Shown: positions 43,982 to 46,759 of the stretch, piece after piece | Position numbering within the stretch: the first letter of the stretch is position 1 | Layout: every line of letters starts with the position of its first letter | Assembly: GCA_002342985.1 (NCBI GenBank) | Contig: DDRC01000130.1 | Coordinates: forward strand, 4,139 to 50,897 | Source of the DNA: Flavobacteriales bacterium UBA2426 | GTDB taxonomy: Bacteria; Bacteroidota; Bacteroidia; Flavobacteriales_F; PHOS-HE28 | Direction of reading: 5' to 3' | DNA length: 46,759 bases | Notes under the pieces: generated by a model | The model's input: the letters and a program-made list of their open reading frames with translations, nothing else | Told to the model about the DNA's origin: nothing | Databases searched by the model: none | Position numbers and translations under genes: made by a program

Positions 43982-44746
43982 CTAAAGGCCCCAGCCCTTG
44001 AGCGTCGCGGCCTCCTCGGCCGCGCTCGAGATCTTCTTGAACTTGGCGCCCGCGCGGCCCTTCACGCGCGCTTCGCAAGCGGGCCACGTCGCGTGGCGCT
44101 CGAGCTTGCCGTCGAGGTAGCTCAGGTAGAAAACTTTCGACCCGTCCGGCGCGGGCTTGTTCGACTTCGCGGCGCCCGCCGACTTACGCCCGCTCGGCGC
44201 GATCTTCGCTTCGCGCGCGAAGACTTCGTCGAGCCCGTCGAAGAGCGGGACTTCGTAGCCCGTGAGCGGTCCGCGGTAGGCGCGCTCGAAGTCCCCCGCG
44301 GCCGCGCCACTCGCGAGCGCGTCGACGCGTTCGTTGCCGGGAACGCCCGCGTGGCCCGGCAGGTGACGCCAGGCGAGGCGGGCGCCGAGCGCCCCGACCT
44401 CCTGGGCGATGGCCTCCCAGAGCTCGCGGTTCGCGACGGGCTGCCCGTCGGCTTTTTTCCAGGCGTTGCGGCGCCAACCGTGGATCCAGCCCGTCGCGCC
44501 CTGCACGACGTAGGCCGAGTCCGTCAGCACGACGATCGAACGCGTGGGCGGGCAACTCGCGCGCGCGAGACGCAGGGCCTCGAGCGCGGCGCGAAGCTCC
44601 ATGACGTTGTTCGTCGTGCGCTCCTCGCGGCCGGCGAGCTCGCGCACGAGCTCGTCGTCCGGAAGCCAAGCGACCACGCCCCAGCCGCCCGGCCCGGGAT
44701 TGCCCTTGCAGGCTCCGTCGCAAAAAAGGATGGCCCGATCCAACAT
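43982..44746 (-). CDS. RNase HI with C-terminal viroplasmin/HBD-like domain
   Basis: A 254-aa protein. The N-terminal RNase H fold (1-150) has every catalytic acid of RNase HI: Asp10 (FCDGACKGNPGPGGWG), Glu50 (NNVMELRAAL), Asp76 (LTDSAYV), Asp142 (NERVDALA), and His132 in GHAGVPGN. It removes RNA from RNA-DNA hybrids. After a ~50-residue Ser/Lys/Ala-rich linker, residues ~205-254 (KVFYLSYLDGKLERHATWP, CEARVKGRAGAKFKKI) resemble the caulimovirus viroplasmin / RNase H1 hybrid-binding domain, which in eukaryotes is N-terminal. ATG 44,746 is chosen; an upstream TTG at 44,785 adds 13 residues without family match. Right-hand (foreign-looking) segment. Confidence 0.85.
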   Translation of the reverse strand: MLDRAILFCDGACKGNPGPGGWGVVAWLPDDELVRELAGREERTTNNVMELRAALEALRLARASCPPTRSIVVLTDSAYVVQGATGWIHGWRRNAWKKADGQPVANRELWEAIAQEVGALGARLAWRHLPGHAGVPGNERVDALASGAAAGDFERAYRGPLTGYEVPLFDGLDEVFAREAKIAPSGRKSAGAAKSNKPAPDGSKVFYLSYLDGKLERHATWPACEARVKGRAGAKFKKISSAAEEAATLKGWGL

Positions 44747-44794
44747 AGAAAACGGCGCCGGCACGGGCCCGGCGCTCACGCTCAAACGCTTCGC

Positions 44795-45244
44795 TTAGCC
44801 CTGGCCTTCGATCGAAACCTGGCAGCTCACCGAATTCGAGATCATGCAGTTCGCGTGGGACTTGGAGTACATCTCTTGGAGTTTGGCGGCGTCGGGCTTC
44901 GTGCCCGAGAAGGTCGGGCGCGGACGCAGCACGACTTTCGTCACGGCCATCTTGCCCTTCTCGTTCTTCTCGAGCGTCGCGACGGGCTTGTCTTCGTACG
45001 CGTCGAGCGTGAAACCGCCCTTCGACGAAACGGCCAGGAAGGTCAGCATGAAGCAGCTACCGATCGCCGAGGCGAGCAGCTCTTCGGGGTTCGGCAAGCT
45101 CGCGTCGCCGGCGAACTCGGGCGCCGAAGAATTCGCGATCTGCAGGCCGCCGTTGAAGCGCACGGTATGCTGACGATTGTAGGTCTCGTACTTGAAGTCG
45201 GAAGAGGTACGTTGCCATTGCACGGTGACGTTGAAATCGCTCAT
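44795..45244 (-). CDS. OsmC-family peroxiredoxin
   Basis: A 149-aa OsmC/Ohr-type thiol peroxidase. The two redox cysteines are Cys64 (LLASAIGSCFMLTFLAV) and Cys133 (SHANCMISNSV). The preceding NPEELLASA is the OsmC signature. It reduces organic hydroperoxides with a thiol partner; OsmC versus Ohr subgroup cannot be decided reliably, though the KSHANCMISNSV helix looks OsmC-like. The start MSDFNVTVQW (45,244) is preferred over a 5-codon longer one at 45,259. Confidence 0.92.
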   Translation of the reverse strand: MSDFNVTVQWQRTSSDFKYETYNRQHTVRFNGGLQIANSSAPEFAGDASLPNPEELLASAIGSCFMLTFLAVSSKGGFTLDAYEDKPVATLEKNEKGKMAVTKVVLRPRPTFSGTKPDAAKLQEMYSKSHANCMISNSVSCQVSIEGQG

Positions 45245-45396
45245 GGGCCAGGATTTCAACGCCGCCGGGCCGGGGAATCAACCCCCGCCGTGTACAGAAT
45301 TCTTAACGATCTTTCGAAGTGGCACCCATGTTATCTTCTTTTCTACGCTAGACGCGGGGCCCGAGAGCCCTCCGTGGCGACAGCGTAATGCGCTGG

Positions 45397-45406
45397 AAAG
45401 GAGGTG
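45397..45406 (+). promoter_or_regulatory. Perfect 10-nt Shine-Dalgarno
   Basis: AAAGGAGGTG is complementary over all 10 nt to the CACCTCCTTT end of 16S rRNA, 5 nt before the TTG at 45,412. Such a match with optimal spacing is far from chance and marks a translated small ORF. Confidence 0.75.
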
Positions 45407-45411
45407 GTGCT

Positions 45412-45462
45412 TTGAACAGTCACAGTTCGAAGTGTCGCCGTGGTTCGGAGGAGCTTGTCTAA
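45412..45462 (+). CDS. 16-codon small ORF in a stand-alone transcript
   Basis: TTG-started peptide MNSHSSKCRRGSEELV, TAA at 45,460. I do not recognise it. The very strong ribosome-binding site and the intrinsic terminator 44 nt after its stop define a short transcription unit lying between two minus-strand genes (OsmC and the triple-repeat protein). The stop codon abuts a segment (45,464-45,472) that can pair with the terminator stem, as in attenuator leader peptides, yet no plus-strand gene follows. It could be a functional micro-peptide, or a translated small regulatory RNA. The first ~110 nt (45,300-45,396) hold a short CAGCG/CGCTG hairpin; no certain promoter was found. Confidence 0.5.
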   Translation: MNSHSSKCRRGSEELV

Positions 45463-45463
45463 C

Positions 45464-45523
45464 CCGGTTTCCGGGCTCTAGCAGGTTGCCCCACCGCGGG
45501 ACGGCGGGATTCCGGGAAACCGG
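45464..45523 (+). promoter_or_regulatory. Alternative pairing (anti-terminator-like) with the terminator stem
   Basis: CCGGTTTCC (45,464-45,472) is perfectly complementary to GGAAACCGG (45,515-45,523), which is loop plus 3' arm of the terminator. The same 5' segment also forms a local hairpin CCCGG-TTT-CCGGG (45,463-45,475). A ribosome at the stop codon (45,460) would cover it and favour termination. The pairing is seen; regulation is inference. Confidence 0.45.
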
Positions 45524-45537
45524 AATCCCGTTTTTTT
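45506..45537 (+). terminator. Strong intrinsic terminator
   Basis: GGGATTCCGG-GAAA-CCGGAATCCC (10 perfect pairs, GNRA loop) followed by G and seven T (45,531-45,537). It is the only classical U-tract terminator I found in the window and is in the right-hand segment. Confidence 0.9.
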
Positions 45538-45583
45538 ATGTCCCGAAAAGGCGAGTCCTCTGCGAACGCGCCCTCACGAAAAT

Positions 45584-46291
45584 CTAGTAAGGACCGTAGT
45601 AATCGTCGAAACCGGGAACGGGGCGCATACCACGCGAGCGGTCCGGACGCGGCAAGTAGGCGTCGCGCCAGCGCTGGGCTTCCGTGTAGTCCAGGCAGTA
45701 TTCCGTGGACGAAACGCCGCGCGGGTCGATCGCAAGATTGCCGTAGTAGACGTTGTCGAAAGCCACGACGAGTTGTCGCGACCAGAAGTCGATCGCCACG
45801 ATACGGGCCGATCCCTTGTTCGGCTGACTCGATTGGTAGACGCGATCGCCGACGCAGTTGCCCGCGAGACAGCCGCGCAAAACGGAGAGCGCGCGGGCAT
45901 CGATCGTCAGGTTGCCGTAGTACACGTTATCGAAGGCGATCGTCACGCTGCGCTGATGCGGGTTGAGCGCGACGACGCGGGCGTAGCCCTTCTGCGGCGA
46001 GCTCGTTTGCATGACGCGATCGCCGACGCAGGAGGCCCCCAGGCAACCTTCCGCGACCGAGACTTGCGTCGCGTTCAGGCTGAGATTTCCGTAGTAGACG
46101 TTGTCGAAGGCGACGAGCGCCGTGCCTTGATAGACGTTCACGGCGCGAACGACGGCGCGGCCCTTCTGGGGCGAAGACGTTTGGAAGACTGCGTCGCCGG
46201 GGCAAAGCCAACGATCCCGCGTGCGCGGACAAGCGGTCGCGCTCGACATGCCGACGACCAGAAACAGAGCGGAAACGGCGTACTTCATCAT
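45584..46291 (-). CDS. Secreted protein with three ~57-residue repeats
   Basis: A 235-aa secreted protein, not recognised. Signal peptide (MMKYAVSALFLVVGMSSATA). Three tandem modules (about 30-78, 83-139 and 141-199) share C..GD.V.Q(T/S)S.P.KG.A.VVA and AFDNVYYGNL.I, with a Cys pair before each. The strand-rich pattern with GD.V suggests a small SH3-like or KOW-like barrel per module. The tail (DAYLPRPDRSRGM ... FDDYYGPY) is Tyr/Pro rich. A GGGAGGA site 7 nt from the ATG at 46,291 is a good Shine-Dalgarno. Right-hand segment. Confidence 0.78.
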   Translation of the reverse strand: MMKYAVSALFLVVGMSSATACPRTRDRWLCPGDAVFQTSSPQKGRAVVRAVNVYQGTALVAFDNVYYGNLSLNATQVSVAEGCLGASCVGDRVMQTSSPQKGYARVVALNPHQRSVTIAFDNVYYGNLTIDARALSVLRGCLAGNCVGDRVYQSSQPNKGSARIVAIDFWSRQLVVAFDNVYYGNLAIDPRGVSSTEYCLDYTEAQRWRDAYLPRPDRSRGMRPVPGFDDYYGPY

Positions 46292-46322
46292 GGAAAAATC
46301 CTCCCGGAAGAAGTTCTAGCCC

Positions 46323-46349
46323 GGGGCGCCGCCAAAGGAAGGGCGCCCC
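46323..46349 (-). terminator. Inverted repeat after the cupredoxin gene
   Basis: GGGGCGCC and GGCGCCCC (8 bp, 11-nt loop) lie between the end of the cupredoxin gene and the triple-repeat gene. No U-tract is seen. Confidence 0.45.
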
Positions 46350-46391
46350 GCCAAAGAAACGTTCCGGGAGAGGCGGACTTGGAACGCTTCC

Positions 46392-46759
46392 TTACTTCAC
46401 GACGAGTTTGGCGCCGACGTGCTTCGGATGGAACTGGCAAGCGATCGGGTATTCGCCGGGCGCCATGTCGAGGGGCAGCTCGACGTCGACGTTGAGCGGC
46501 TGCCGGCGGTTGACCTGCTTGGCGATCTTCAGCGCCGGGATCGAGAAACCGTGGAAGTCGAAGCCGCCTTCGAGCTCGTGCTTGAGCACGAAGCGGATCG
46601 ACTCGCCAGGCTTCACCTCGACGACGTCGGGCATCCAGTGAACGGCGCCGTTCACCATGACCGTGCTGAGCTCGACGACGCGCGGAGCTTCCGCGCCGAC
46701 GACGGCGGGGGGCTCCCATTGTGCGATCTCGCGGGCGGGGGGCGGCGCGGGCGCCGGGA
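46392..46759 (-). CDS. Cupredoxin-domain protein (N-terminus outside window)
   Basis: The frame is open to the window edge, so its N-terminus lies outside. Visible are a Pro/Ala-rich linker (PAPAPPPAREI) and an EfeO/cupredoxin-1-like domain: PDVVEVKPGESIRFVLKHE, FDFHGFSIPAL and EYPIACQFHPKHVGAKLVV. Candidate copper ligands are the His of FHGFSI and the Cys and His residues of ACQFHPKH; the final Met of type I sites (as in HMG) is replaced by Val. Copper binding is therefore possible but not secure. It may be the periplasmic domain of a larger protein. Confidence 0.7.
   Translation of the reverse strand, partial: PAPAPPPAREIAQWEPPAVVGAEAPRVVELSTVMVNGAVHWMPDVVEVKPGESIRFVLKHELEGGFDFHGFSIPALKIAKQVNRRQPLNVDVELPLDMAPGEYPIACQFHPKHVGAKLVVK

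Noticed and set aside
45330..45350. A possible sigma-54 promoter (TGGCACCCATGTTAT) upstream of the small ORF
   Set aside because: The -24 GG is present but the -12 GC is AT, so the match is not sufficient.
42353..45388. A 1,011-codon plus-strand reading frame across SPFH, NfeD, RNase HI and OsmC
   Set aside because: It is a GC-rich mirror frame of four minus-strand genes with clear homology. Its translation has no domain and is low-complexity.
45538..45966. A plus-strand frame starting MSRKGESSANAPSRK right after the terminator
   Set aside because: Only 15 codons are unique; the rest is antisense to the triple-repeat gene, and no ribosome-binding site precedes it.

Overview
Most of this window (about 1 to 42,800) is one stretch of a high-GC Bacteroidota chromosome, probably a GC-rich Flavobacteriales-like lineage (the order is inference). 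The evidence read from sequence is: many secreted proteins ending in type IX secretion (T9SS) sorting domains; a GldI-type lipoprotein PPIase next to nrnA; a PorT-family barrel; a GWxTD protein; the bacterial DPP III (M49) and M1 peptidases of that phylum; almost no Shine-Dalgarno sites; and repeated TAnnTTTG (-7) boxes just upstream of genes, the Bacteroidota sigma factor signature. No prophage, IS element or CRISPR array is visible. It is a housekeeping and secretome neighbourhood.

Layout. 1-4,298 (-): a membrane-associated operon SpoIIM-like / membrane protein / DUF4129 / DUF4350 / MoxR ATPase, running off the left edge. 4,424-11,447: a T9SS-exported PQQ-type sugar dehydrogenase divergent from prfC, then a thioredoxin-like protein and a modular surface protein. 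11,448-12,005: the longest gene-free stretch, holding a candidate structured RNA. 12,006-17,702: phoH, a DUF4442 protein, a PorT-like barrel, ribH, a TPR protein, recF, a DUF721 protein and ndk. 17,828-21,707: two exported proteins of unknown function, nrnA, gldI-like and a second FKBP lipoprotein. 21,714-27,912: an RsmI-like methyltransferase and an LMW phosphatase, then a tight operon of a small membrane protein, mutL, two rhomboids and an EEP-family protein. 27,951-32,950: T9SS-exported M1 peptidase, an exported protein and a second PQQ-type dehydrogenase. 32,959-38,957: xerD/aroQ, a glycosyltransferase, a GWxTD protein, tRNA-Ser(UGA), an MBL hydrolase and a LamG protein. 39,069-42,390: a degenerate GCS2-family protein and DPP III.

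Inside the SPFH/band-7 gene at 42,458-43,384 the DNA changes character. The C-terminal part uses only AGC for serine (7 of 7) like the left side, while the N-terminal part uses only TCG/TCC (9 of 9). From there to the right edge genes carry strong Shine-Dalgarno sites (AAGGAGGT, GGAGGT, GGGAGGA) and no TAnnTTTG boxes. The last ~3.9 kb (SPFH N-terminus, NfeD, RNase HI with a C-terminal viroplasmin-like domain, OsmC, a triple-repeat secreted protein, a cupredoxin) therefore look like DNA of another bacterium, joined within a conserved SPFH motif between 42,803 and 42,893. An assembly chimera is the simplest explanation; horizontal transfer is the alternative.

The most novel-looking element lies in that right-hand segment: a stand-alone transcript at about 45,360-45,540 with a perfect 10-nt Shine-Dalgarno, a 16-codon ORF, and a strong intrinsic terminator whose stem can alternatively pair with the segment just after the ORF stop. 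The second candidate is the ~290-nt structured RNA at 11,495-11,785, with GNRA and UNCG tetraloop hairpins, a Bacteroidota-type promoter and a GC-rich terminal hairpin.
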